DNA of 28,447 nucleotides from DATJPD01 sp036394195. Lineage in GTDB: Bacteria > Pseudomonadota > Alphaproteobacteria > CACIAM-22H2. The DNA lies in the NCBI GenBank assembly GCA_036394195.1, contig DASWFO010000072.1, forward strand, positions 1-28,447. The letters are read 5' to 3'. The notes under the pieces were generated by a model. It was not told the DNA's origin. It saw only the letters and a program-made list of their open reading frames with translations, and did no database searches. Positions 14,364 through 21,324 of the stretch are shown piece after piece. Numbering within the stretch: the first letter of the stretch is position 1; the number at the start of each line of letters is the position of its first letter. The translations under genes and the position numbers were made by a program.

Positions 14364-15712
14364 GGCGCCGGCGCGAAAATCAGGCTGGAGCGGTCGTGGC
14401 CGGCAATCAGCGGAAAGGTCTGGCCGGCGCTGACCGGCATCGGCTTCGGAAACGTGTGCAGCACCTGCTGCCAGCCGCCGCCGTCATAGGCCTCCGGCGG
14501 GTTGACGAACACCGTCTCTTCGTCGAGCTCGACACGCATCCACTGGATGACCCCGACCGCGACCCCGTCCGCGGCCACCGGCAGCGCCAGCGTCTCGAGC
14601 GCCGGGGCGTGCCAGGCTTCGGTGAGATCGAAATGCAGGAGATCGCAGTCCGGCGATAGCCGCGTCCACGGCGGCGAGAAGCCGTTCACGGGCAGACGCG
14701 GAGCGGCCAGAGCGGTGAACGGCGACAAGTCGAAGCCGTCGACGCGATCGACGAACGCAATCCGCTCGATCGCCGGGCCGCCGGCGAGGCATCCCACCGC
14801 CGTGACCGCGCGCGGAATGATCGCCGCTGACGGCTTCACGAGGCGGCTCACCGCGTCCTCGAAGGTGGTCAGGACATATTCCGAGAGCACGGAGCTCGAC
14901 AGGATCTCCGACACCAGCACATCGGCGGGCTCATCGAGGTCGTGTCCGACCGCCAGCTCGGTCGACCGCTTGGCGACGGCGCGCACGCGATCGGCGTAGC
15001 CGTTGCGCTCGAGGATCTGGCGCGCCACCTCGGCGATCGCCGGGACGGCTTCGCAACTGACGACACTGGCCGCACCAGCGCGGACGGCCATCATCGACAG
15101 GATCCCGCTGCCGGTTCCGATGTCGAGGACGCGCGCTGCCGGGCCACGGGAGGCGACGGCGCGGCGGATCGCGCGATCGAAGGCCGCGTTGCGCGGCGCA
15201 TCGTTCATCATCGGCACGTGCCAGGCCGGCACGACGGCACTCACCGCCTGGCGCAGCTTGTGCCGGAGCAGCGGCTCGCCCGGCCATCGGGCGACGGCCT
15301 GGCGCAAGACGGTCAGCGATTCGTCATAGCGCCCGGCATCCTGCAACGCGACGCCGAGGCTGGTAGCGAGGCTCGGATCGTCGGGCGCAAGCGCCGTGGC
15401 TTTCACAAAATCGGCGACGGCGTCATCCCATCGGCCGAGGCGTTGCAAGGCGGCGCCGCGCGCCCGCAGCGCCGGCACGTCGTCCGGAGCCGTGCGCAGA
15501 ACATCCTGCCAATGCGTCAGCGCATCGCCAAGCCGGCCGTCCGCCGTCGCCACACCGGCGGCCAGCCGCAGCACATCCAGGCGTCGATAACCGAAGGCGG
15601 CGACACCCAGATAATCCCGCTCCGCGTCCGAGAACCGCTGTGCGTTCTCATGGGCCATGGCCCGCGCGAGAAGCGCTCTCGCCAGGGAGTGACCCTCGTC
15701 CGCCTGCGTCAT
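14360..15712 (-). CDS. TPR protein with PRMT7/9-like methyltransferase domain
   Basis: This 450-residue soluble protein has tetratricopeptide repeats at about residues 20-155. A class-I SAM methyltransferase follows with motif I VLDIGTGSGIL (195-205) and acidic E221. The arginine-methyltransferase double-E loop appears as E269 and E278 in SEILSSSVLSE, the same 9-residue spacing as in eukaryotic PRMTs; MMNDAPRNAAF (168-178) matches the PRMT7/9 start. The THW loop is degenerate (GGW near 411-414). TPR plus PRMT is the layout of eukaryotic PRMT9, here with one catalytic unit. Protein arginine methylation is inferred; the substrate is unknown. It heads a three-gene operon. Confidence 0.85.
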   Translation of the reverse strand: MTQADEGHSLARALLARAMAHENAQRFSDAERDYLGVAAFGYRRLDVLRLAAGVATADGRLGDALTHWQDVLRTAPDDVPALRARGAALQRLGRWDDAVADFVKATALAPDDPSLATSLGVALQDAGRYDESLTVLRQAVARWPGEPLLRHKLRQAVSAVVPAWHVPMMNDAPRNAAFDRAIRRAVASRGPAARVLDIGTGSGILSMMAVRAGAASVVSCEAVPAIAEVARQILERNGYADRVRAVAKRSTELAVGHDLDEPADVLVSEILSSSVLSEYVLTTFEDAVSRLVKPSAAIIPRAVTAVGCLAGGPAIERIAFVDRVDGFDLSPFTALAAPRLPVNGFSPPWTRLSPDCDLLHFDLTEAWHAPALETLALPVAADGVAVGVIQWMRVELDEETVFVNPPEAYDGGGWQQVLHTFPKPMPVSAGQTFPLIAGHDRSSLIFAPAP

Positions 15713-15753
15713 CCTGCGGCAACTCGCATCGGCGACTGGAACGCGACCGAACC

Positions 15754-16500
15754 TTACGAAACCTTACGCTCTGCTGCCGCCGTCGCAGCGGCGCCGATGA
15801 TAGCACCATCGGAGGACTGCAGAAGCACCGCGATACCGGTGCCGGGCGGCGGCAAAGGCCGAGAGCGCGTGAGCGCGCCGCCGGTCCACGCGCCGAGCTC
15901 CTCGATGGCGCGGACGATGTTGGTGTTGACCAGCGTGCGGCCGGCGTTCTCGCCGCCGCGCACGCGGGTTTCGTGCCTGAGGTCGTAGGCGATGAGGAAG
16001 ACCCGGCCTTGCCCGATGCCGGCACCGAGTCGGACCGACAGCGCGCCGTTTTCGGCGAGGAGCTCCACCGGGACGGCCCCGGTCGATGAACCGGCGGCGG
16101 CGATCGCGGCGGCGACCTCCCGGCGGTCGGAGCCGACGGCGTCGTACCGGCCGTTGATGACCATCTGCGGCGTGTAGACCGTCTTGAGGCGGAGGGCGTG
16201 GGCGTAATCCGTCTGGCGGGCGGTCGCGGCCGGGCTGGAGAACGGATCGCGCCAGCCGAGCCGGTCCCAGTAATCGATATGGTAGGCGAGCGGCAGAATG
16301 CCCGGCTGCCGGGCGAGCTCGGCGAGATAAGCGTCCGCCGGCGGACAGGAGTTGCAGCCTTGCGACGTGAACAGCTCGACCACGACGGGTGCGGGCTGTG
16401 CGGCCGCAAGCCGGGCATTGGACACCGCCAGGGCCGCCGTGACGCCGCCGAGGATGACCCGCCGCCTGGAAAAATCGCCGAACCGTGTCGTCCGAATCAT
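15754..16500 (-). CDS. DUF1223 thioredoxin-fold exported protein
   Basis: This 248-residue protein has a twin-arginine-style signal (SRRRVILGG at 11-19, then a hydrophobic stretch, cleavage near AAAQ at 34-35). The mature part opens with VVVELFTSQGCNSC, giving a CxxC at C49 and C52 in a thioredoxin-like fold, as in DUF1223 proteins. A redox or thiol role in the periplasm is inferred. I preferred ATG 16500 over GTG 16509 because GAGAG lies about 9 nt upstream of it. It follows the MxKDx gene by 81 bp, in the same direction, so it is probably driven by the sigma-F promoter at 16907-16932. Confidence 0.88.
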   Translation of the reverse strand: MIRTTRFGDFSRRRVILGGVTAALAVSNARLAAAQPAPVVVELFTSQGCNSCPPADAYLAELARQPGILPLAYHIDYWDRLGWRDPFSSPAATARQTDYAHALRLKTVYTPQMVINGRYDAVGSDRREVAAAIAAAGSSTGAVPVELLAENGALSVRLGAGIGQGRVFLIAYDLRHETRVRGGENAGRTLVNTNIVRAIEELGAWTGGALTRSRPLPPPGTGIAVLLQSSDGAIIGAAATAAAERKVS

Positions 16501-16581
16501 GGGATGCACTCTCGAAAGTGTGATCGCGACGCGTGCAACGGGACGTCGGGCCCGCGACGAACGGACCCGACGTCCGGCGCG

Positions 16582-16848
16582 TTACTTCTTCATGTTGTCC
16601 TTGGCCATGCCGTCCTTGGACATGTTGTCCTTCGACATCGTGTCCTTGGACATCGTGTCCTTCTTCATGGTGTCCTTGCCCATGCTGTCCTTCGCCATGC
16701 TGTCCTTGGACATCGTGTCCTTCGACATGCTGTCCTTCGACATCGTATCGGGCTTGGTCTGCTGGGCGATCGCGGCCGGACCGAAGGCGAGGCCGAGGGC
16801 GACGGTCGCGGCGGACAACGCGAGAAACGCGCGTTTACGGATGATCAT
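16582..16848 (-). CDS. Exported pentapeptide MxKDx repeat protein
   Basis: This 88-residue protein has a clear signal peptide (MIIRKRAFLALSAATVALG, cleavage near A28), so the mature protein is periplasmic. From residue 36 the mature part consists of ten MxKDx units (MSKDS, MAKDS, MGKDT, MKKDT and so on) ending in MKK. The repeat is rich in Met, Lys and Asp; metal binding or methionine-based oxidant scavenging is a guess. The family is known only as a repeat family. AGGAG lies 8 nt before the ATG. A sigma-F-type promoter sits 58 bp upstream. Confidence 0.9.
   Translation of the reverse strand: MIIRKRAFLALSAATVALGLAFGPAAIAQQTKPDTMSKDSMSKDTMSKDSMAKDSMGKDTMKKDTMSKDTMSKDNMSKDGMAKDNMKK
16585..16743 (-). 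repeat. 15-bp tandem repeat encoding MxKDx units
   Basis: Ten full 15-bp units and a partial one in frame. The DNA copies are highly alike (plus-strand unit close to CATGTTGTCCTTGGA), so copy number could vary by slippage in multiples of five residues. Confidence 0.9.
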
Positions 16849-16906
16849 GGAGTGACTCCTGATTGGTGGTGTGTCGACACGGCGATCATTGCCGCCGCCC
16901 CACCAG

Positions 16907-16932
16907 TTCGATCAGTCACCGCCCGCGGTTAC
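16907..16932 (-). promoter_or_regulatory. Sigma-F-type promoter of the MxKDx/DUF1223 genes
   Basis: On the minus strand GTAACC (16932-16927), a 16-bp spacer and CGAA (16910-16907) exactly match the motif I recall for Caulobacter sigma-F targets. It lies 58 bp upstream of the MxKDx start. An identical arrangement precedes the cytochrome b gene at 19729-19754. Confidence 0.72.
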
Positions 16933-16944
16933 ATCGCGAAACCG

Positions 16945-17598
16945 TTACCCGGCAAAAACCCGGCGGCTCAGCACGCGCCCGGCGGCGATGACGACCGCCA
17001 CCGCGATCGCATGCACCGCGAGGTCGGTCACCGCGGCGTCGAACGGATGAAAGAAGTTCAGGAGGCTCGCCGCCGCCGCGGCGACGGCGAGGGCGCCGGT
17101 CATCGCGGTGAGATCGGGCCGCAGCGGAAACGCGCGCCGCAGCATCAGCAGGAGAGCGGCTCCCAGCGGCACCGACAGCCCGAGGATGAACACCAGGCAG
17201 TCGCCGGTTTCGCGCATGGAGGCCACGTGCGTGCCGGGAATCACCCAGCCGCGCAGGCAGCCGAGCCCGCTGGCCGCCACCCACAACAGAAGCGGCGGCA
17301 GCGGCAGCAGCGCCCAGGCCGGCTTGCGGTCGGGAACGCTGAGCTCGAAGGCGGCGAAGGCGGCGCAGGCCGCGGTCAAGGTCGAGCCGAGGATCGCCAG
17401 CCACATGTCCGGCGCCGTCTCCAGACGGCGCCGGAGCGCGTCCAGGTCCGAGAGCATGGCCAGGACCACGGCCAGTGCCGCGACGACGGCGAGCCAGCCC
17501 AGCGCGCGCGTAACCGGCGAGGCCAGCGGCCTCACCGGCTTCAACTCGGCGGCGAGGCGATCGATCAGGTCGTCATGGGAGGGGGGCGTCACGGTCAT
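16945..17598 (-). CDS. nrsF: NrsF-like anti-sigma factor (DUF1109)
   Basis: This 217-residue inner-membrane protein has a short cytoplasmic N-terminus (DDLIDRLAAELKPVRPL) followed by about six transmembrane helices. This is the DUF1109 layout of NrsF, the membrane anti-sigma factor that holds Caulobacter sigma-F inactive until metal stress. Two cysteines (C114 and C134) lie in or next to the predicted periplasmic loop between helices, which fits a redox or metal switch. ATG 17598 overlaps the stop of the sigma gene (ATGA), the usual sigma/anti-sigma coupling. Confidence 0.9.
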   Translation of the reverse strand: MTVTPPSHDDLIDRLAAELKPVRPLASPVTRALGWLAVVAALAVVLAMLSDLDALRRRLETAPDMWLAILGSTLTAACAAFAAFELSVPDRKPAWALLPLPPLLLWVAASGLGCLRGWVIPGTHVASMRETGDCLVFILGLSVPLGAALLLMLRRAFPLRPDLTAMTGALAVAAAAASLLNFFHPFDAAVTDLAVHAIAVAVVIAAGRVLSRRVFAG

Positions 17599-18182
17599 CC
17601 CTCCCCGCCGCCCAGCTTCGCGCGCAGCGTCTTCAGCGCGCGATGGAGATTGACCTTCAGGGCGCCTGGCTTGCGGCCGGTGATCACGGCCGCCTCGGCC
17701 AGCGAGCGTTCCTCGAGCACCAGGCGCTGCACCGCTTCGCGCTGCCCGGCCGGCAACGCGGCGATGGCGGGAGCGATCGTGCTCCCGGCCTGAGCCCGCT
17801 CGGCGTCGCGGTCGGGTGCGGCCGCATCGGGGAAGGATTCGTAGGCCAGCGGCGCATGGACTTCGCGGCGGCCGTGGCGGCCGGTGCTGCGCAGCACATC
17901 GATGGCGCGGCGCTGCGCGATCGCGCGCAGCCAGCCGATGAACGGCCGCTGCGGATCGTAGGTGTGGCGCGCCCGATGCACGCTGAGCAGCGTCTCCTGC
18001 ACCACGTCGTCGATGCGGTCGGCGGGCACGCCCTGGCGGCGCGCGATGGCCTGGACAATCGAGATGCAATCGCGCAGCAACGCCTGATAGGCGGCGCCGT
18101 CGCCCGCCTGCGCTGCCGCCATCAGCGCGGCGCGGCGCTCGTCGGCGGCAAGGCCGGTCCGTCGCGCATCCGCATCGGCCAT
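17595..18182 (-). CDS. sigF: ECF sigma factor, SigF type
   Basis: This 195-residue regulator has region 2 (YQALLRDCISIVQAIARR, then DDVVQETLLSVHRARHTYD and RPFIGWLRAIAQRRAID) and region 4 (LPAGQREAVQRLVLEERSLAEAA, then KVNLHRALKTLRAKL). The partner is the DUF1109 protein whose start overlaps its stop. I chose ATG 18182 with GGAG 9 nt upstream; ATG 18200 adds MTEPRR. It lies 110 bp after the molybdoprotein gene with no promoter seen between, so it is probably read from the sigma-F promoter at 19729-19754, which would make it autoregulated. Confidence 0.92.
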   Translation of the reverse strand: MADADARRTGLAADERRAALMAAAQAGDGAAYQALLRDCISIVQAIARRQGVPADRIDDVVQETLLSVHRARHTYDPQRPFIGWLRAIAQRRAIDVLRSTGRHGRREVHAPLAYESFPDAAAPDRDAERAQAGSTIAPAIAALPAGQREAVQRLVLEERSLAEAAVITGRKPGALKVNLHRALKTLRAKLGGGEG

Positions 18183-18292
18183 TCGGCGTGGCTCCGTCAT
18201 CCGAAACTGCGGCGACGGTCCATACCACGGCAGGGACGGCAGCGGCATCACTATCTTGGACGGAAGGAACGCCACGACCGGCGCCGCCGCGA

Positions 18293-19036
18293 TCACGAGC
18301 CGCTGAACCAGTTGTAGCCCTGGTCCTCCCAATAGCCGCCCGGATTATCGTCGGTCACGAAGATCGCCATGATGTGCTTCGGGTTTTTAAAGCCGAGCTT
18401 GGTCGGGACCCGCAGCTTCATCGGGCTGCCATATTTCGGCGGCAGCGCGGCGTCCCGGTAGTCCAGCGCCAGCAGGGTCTGCGGGTGCAGCGCCGTCGCC
18501 ATGTCGATGCTGGAATAGTAGTCGTCGGCGCAGCGGAACCCGACATAGCGCGCCTTAAGGTCAGCCCCGACCCGCTCGAGGAAGGTGCTGAACGGCACCC
18601 CACCCCATTTGCCGATGGCGCTCCAGCCCTCGACGCAGATGTGCCGCGTGACCTGGCTCGCCTGCGGCAGCTGGCGCAGATCGGCGACCGACCACGGCCG
18701 CTTGTTGGCGACGCGGCCGGAGAGCTCCAGCCGGAACGTCGACGTATCGACGACCGGCGCGCGCGCTTCCGGATAATAGGCGTTGAACGGGAACGGCTCG
18801 GTGATGGCGCTTTCGGCATAGGTCGGCGCCAGCCGGTGCGGATTGAACAGGGCGGCCTGCACCTTATCGTTCCACCGCGACATCGCCCACAGCACGCGGT
18901 CGAAGGTGTCGCCGTCCGACAGGTCGCAGCCGGCGAGCATGGTGACAGCACCCAGGGACAGCGCCTGGCGCAGGAACAACCGCCGCTCGGCCGAGCGCAG
19001 CTGCGGCTGGACGTCGCGCAAACGAAGGCGGCTCAT
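18293..19036 (-). CDS. Sulfite-oxidase-family molybdopterin oxidoreductase
   Basis: This 247-residue protein has a twin-arginine start (RRLFLRQ at 18-24) followed by a lipobox-like LAGC with C37, so it is probably exported folded and perhaps lipid-anchored. The Moco-binding cysteine is C134 in RHICVEGWSAIGKWGG, typical of the SUOX/YedY (MsrP) fold; KYGSPMKLRVPTKLGFKNPK near the end is the usual domain-closing segment. Electrons would come from the cytochrome b encoded immediately upstream (ATGA overlap), as MsrQ serves MsrP. A protein-repair or oxoanion reductase role under stress is inferred from the sigma-F linkage. Confidence 0.9.
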   Translation of the reverse strand: MSRLRLRDVQPQLRSAERRLFLRQALSLGAVTMLAGCDLSDGDTFDRVLWAMSRWNDKVQAALFNPHRLAPTYAESAITEPFPFNAYYPEARAPVVDTSTFRLELSGRVANKRPWSVADLRQLPQASQVTRHICVEGWSAIGKWGGVPFSTFLERVGADLKARYVGFRCADDYYSSIDMATALHPQTLLALDYRDAALPPKYGSPMKLRVPTKLGFKNPKHIMAIFVTDDNPGGYWEDQGYNWFSGS

Positions 19037-19680
19037 GGCCGGACCTCCGCAGGCGGCGCGTGGCGCTCGCCGGTCGCGCGGCCGGTGATCATCGGCAGCA
19101 CGGTCTTCGGCACGATCAGGACGAGGGCCAGGTGGACCACGATGAAGCCGACGATGCCGGTCATGGCCAGGAAATGGACCCAGCGCGCCGTGTCATAGCC
19201 GCCGAGCACGGCCGTGAGCTCCTGGAACTGCACCGGCTTCCAGATCGCCAGGCCGGACAGCACGGCCGCCGTGATCAGCAGGATGACCACGACATAGGCC
19301 AGGCGCTGCACGGCGTTGTAGGCGCCGATACGGTGCGGCAGCCGAAAGCGCAAGGCCGCCGCGAGATCGCCGGCGACCGCGGACGCGGTCAGCGGCAGGA
19401 AGCTGCGGCGGAAATGCCCGGAGAGGACGCCGTACGCGAGGTACGCGAGGCCGTTGAGCGCCAGCAGCCACATCGCGGCAAAGTGCCAGGCGATGGCACC
19501 GGCCAGCCAGCCGCCCAGGGTCATCCAGTGCGGGAAGCGGAAGTCGAAGAGCGGCGAGGCGTTGAAGATCTGCCAGCCGCTCATGATCATGCAGATGACC
19601 GCGAACGCGTTCAGCCAGTGGGTCACGCGCACGAGCAGCGGATGAATGGATCCGGCTTGGCGTATCGGAGTGGAGGCCAT
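19033..19680 (-). CDS. Cytochrome b561-like membrane subunit
   Basis: This 215-residue inner-membrane protein of the cytochrome b561/hydrogenase b-type family has four to five helices. Likely heme histidines lie in RVTHWLNAF (H21), IAWHFAAMW, VHFLAMTG and VVHLALVL. It would take electrons from quinol and pass them to the molybdoprotein encoded next; the stop of this gene overlaps that start (ATGA). ATG 19680 is 49 nt downstream of the predicted sigma-F -10 element, so this is the first gene of the four-gene stress operon. Confidence 0.9.
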   Translation of the reverse strand: MASTPIRQAGSIHPLLVRVTHWLNAFAVICMIMSGWQIFNASPLFDFRFPHWMTLGGWLAGAIAWHFAAMWLLALNGLAYLAYGVLSGHFRRSFLPLTASAVAGDLAAALRFRLPHRIGAYNAVQRLAYVVVILLITAAVLSGLAIWKPVQFQELTAVLGGYDTARWVHFLAMTGIVGFIVVHLALVLIVPKTVLPMITGRATGERHAPPAEVRP

Positions 19681-19728
19681 TGGAACTAAGACCTTTTTAC
19701 AGGCACACGCTGTGCCACCTGGCCTTTA

Positions 19729-19754
19729 TTCGGTGGCTCCGGCCCCGAGGTTAC
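19729..19754 (-). promoter_or_regulatory. Sigma-F-type promoter of the cytochrome b/molybdoprotein operon
   Basis: On the minus strand GTAACC (19754-19749), a 16-bp spacer and CGAA (19732-19729) are identical in both elements and in spacing to the site at 16907-16932. It starts just beyond the end of the SDR gene and lies 48 bp upstream of the cytochrome start. Confidence 0.75.
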
Positions 19755-19760
19755 AGCCGG

Positions 19761-20462
19761 TCAGAACTTCTCCACCCACGGCCTGAGCTCCATCTCCCAG
19801 GTCCAGGCGCTGCGCGGCTGCTTCAGGACATGAAGGTAGTTGGCCGCGATCGCATCGGGATCGAGCATCGATTCCGGCTTGTCCGACGCCTCGGCGCGGC
19901 TGGAGCTGCGGATCCCGCCGTCGATGACGAAGTGGGCCACGTGGATTCCCTGGGGCGCCAGCTCGCGCGCCATGCTTTGGGCGAGGCCGCGCAACGCGAA
20001 CTTGCCCATCGCGAACGGTGCCGATTGCGGATAGCCCTTCACGCTGGCCGAGGCACCGGTCAGCAGGACGGCACCGCGCCCCTTGGGCAGCATGCGGCGC
20101 ACCGCCTCCTGTGCGACCAGGAAGCCGCCGAAGGCGCTCACCATGAGGGCCCGCTCGACATCGGGCGGCGAGAGCTCGAGCAGCGGGCCGCGGGCACGCG
20201 CACTGGCGTTGTAGACCACGACGTCGGGCGCGCCGATCTGGCCTTCGAGGTCGGCGAACAGCCGCTTCACCTGGTCCGCCTTGACCGCGTCGCACTGGAA
20301 CGCGCGCGCACCGGTCTCCTTGCACAAGGCGCCGAGCTTGTCGGTTTGCCGCGCGGCCAGCGCCACGCGCATGCCCTCGCGCGCGAACAGCCGGGCCAGC
20401 GAGGCGCTGAGGCCGCTGCCGGCGCCGACGATCAGGGCGGTTTCATAGCCTGGGGTGCTCAT
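19761..20462 (-). CDS. SDR-family oxidoreductase with Phe in place of catalytic Tyr
   Basis: This 233-residue cytosolic Rossmann protein has a nucleotide loop (VGAGSGLSAS, 12-21), NAS (84-86), the active-site Ser in LTGASAS (about 137) and K153. The usual YxxxK is FxxxK (F149-A-M-G-K153). The short length and C-terminal WTWEMELRPW are typical of an SDR subgroup I have seen with the same FAMGKFALRGLAQSMAREL block, so the change may be a lineage trait and not damage. Classical Tyr-based proton transfer cannot operate as usual. GGAG lies 5 nt before ATG 20462. It is 171 bp downstream of the ABM gene on the same strand. Confidence 0.9.
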   Translation of the reverse strand: MSTPGYETALIVGAGSGLSASLARLFAREGMRVALAARQTDKLGALCKETGARAFQCDAVKADQVKRLFADLEGQIGAPDVVVYNASARARGPLLELSPPDVERALMVSAFGGFLVAQEAVRRMLPKGRGAVLLTGASASVKGYPQSAPFAMGKFALRGLAQSMARELAPQGIHVAHFVIDGGIRSSSRAEASDKPESMLDPDAIAANYLHVLKQPRSAWTWEMELRPWVEKF

Positions 20463-20633
20463 GGCGGCTCCGTTCTGCCGGGGTTACAGACGCCGGCGGG
20501 CCTACGTTAGCGACAGTTCGGCGTCCCCGCTATGCGTGTGGCACACCGCTTCTATGCGGTGGCCGTCGGCCCAGCAGGACGCACCATCAACGATCAGCTC
20601 GACGTTCCGCTCCAGCCGGCCGTTGGCACGAGG

Positions 20634-20963
20634 TCACGCCTCCGCTGGGGGCGCGCACGGCGCGCCATGCGCGACCTCGTAATGGCGGGCGAAGTCGTCG
20701 AACTCGGCGAGCACCGCCCGCGCCTCGGGCTCGACGACCGCGACGTCCGGGTCCGGGCCGGCGAACGATTTGACGGTGTCGAGGGAGTCCCACAGGGTGA
20801 CGGCCAGGAACTCGACCCGCGTCCCGACGTCCCGGCGCAGCAGATAGGCGCCGCGATGGCCGGAGATCCGGGTCAGCGCCGGGAACACCCGGCCGGTGAC
20901 GTGGTCGTGATAGGCCTGGGCGCGGTCGCGCTCGGCCTGGCCGCGCCAGATGCGGACGATCAT
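20634..20963 (-). CDS. ABM (antibiotic biosynthesis monooxygenase)-fold protein
   Basis: This 109-residue cytosolic protein has a ferredoxin-like ABM fold: MIVRIWRGQAERDRAQAY at the start, HRGAYLLRR in the middle, FLAVTLWDSLDTVKSFAG near residue 55-70 and a C-terminal FARHYEVAH strand. Such proteins act as small cofactor-free oxygenases or binding domains; no heme-degrading residues can be claimed. The ATG overlaps the stop of the YciI-like gene (ATGA), so the two are co-translated. Confidence 0.85.
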   Translation of the reverse strand: MIVRIWRGQAERDRAQAYHDHVTGRVFPALTRISGHRGAYLLRRDVGTRVEFLAVTLWDSLDTVKSFAGPDPDVAVVEPEARAVLAEFDDFARHYEVAHGAPCAPPAEA

Positions 20964-21268
20964 TGCGTGATCTTGCCGTCGAGCACGGCCAGCCGGAACG
21001 GCTTCACCTCGATGCGCTGCCACACGCCCTCTTTCACGTAGGGCTCGCGGGCCAGCCACGCATCGAGCGCGGTGCGGCTGGGAAAATCCGCGAAGATGGC
21101 GGAGCCGATCATGGTTCCGGCGTCGTCGAGGATGGCGCCGGCGGCGCGCAACTCGCCGCGTTCGACCATCGGCTTGATGCCCTCGAAGTGTAGTCCGCGG
21201 ACCCGGCGCCGGCGCGCGGGCGCGTCGGCATCGGTGCCGTCATAAGCGAGCACGAGGAACTGGGCCAT
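20960..21268 (-). CDS. YciI-like protein
   Basis: This 102-residue cytosolic protein has the YciI/DGPF fold: MAQFLVLAYDGTD at the start, HFEGIKPMVERGEL, GSAIFADFPSRTALDAWLAREPYVKEGVW and a closing strand VKPFRLAVLDG. It resembles E. coli YciI; the function is not established. The start is firm: GGAGG lies 5 nt before ATG 21268. It heads a likely YciI-ABM-SDR operon of small catabolic or detoxifying proteins. Confidence 0.88.
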   Translation of the reverse strand: MAQFLVLAYDGTDADAPARRRRVRGLHFEGIKPMVERGELRAAGAILDDAGTMIGSAIFADFPSRTALDAWLAREPYVKEGVWQRIEVKPFRLAVLDGKITQ

Positions 21269-21324
21269 GCCTGCCTCCAACACAAGGGGAGCATGACGCT
21301 AGCACGGCGGCCGCTCGCTTAGAG

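Noticed and set aside
20463..20490. GGTTAC near the SDR start as a sigma-F element
   Set aside because: No TTCG lies 16 bp away, so there is no -10 partner.
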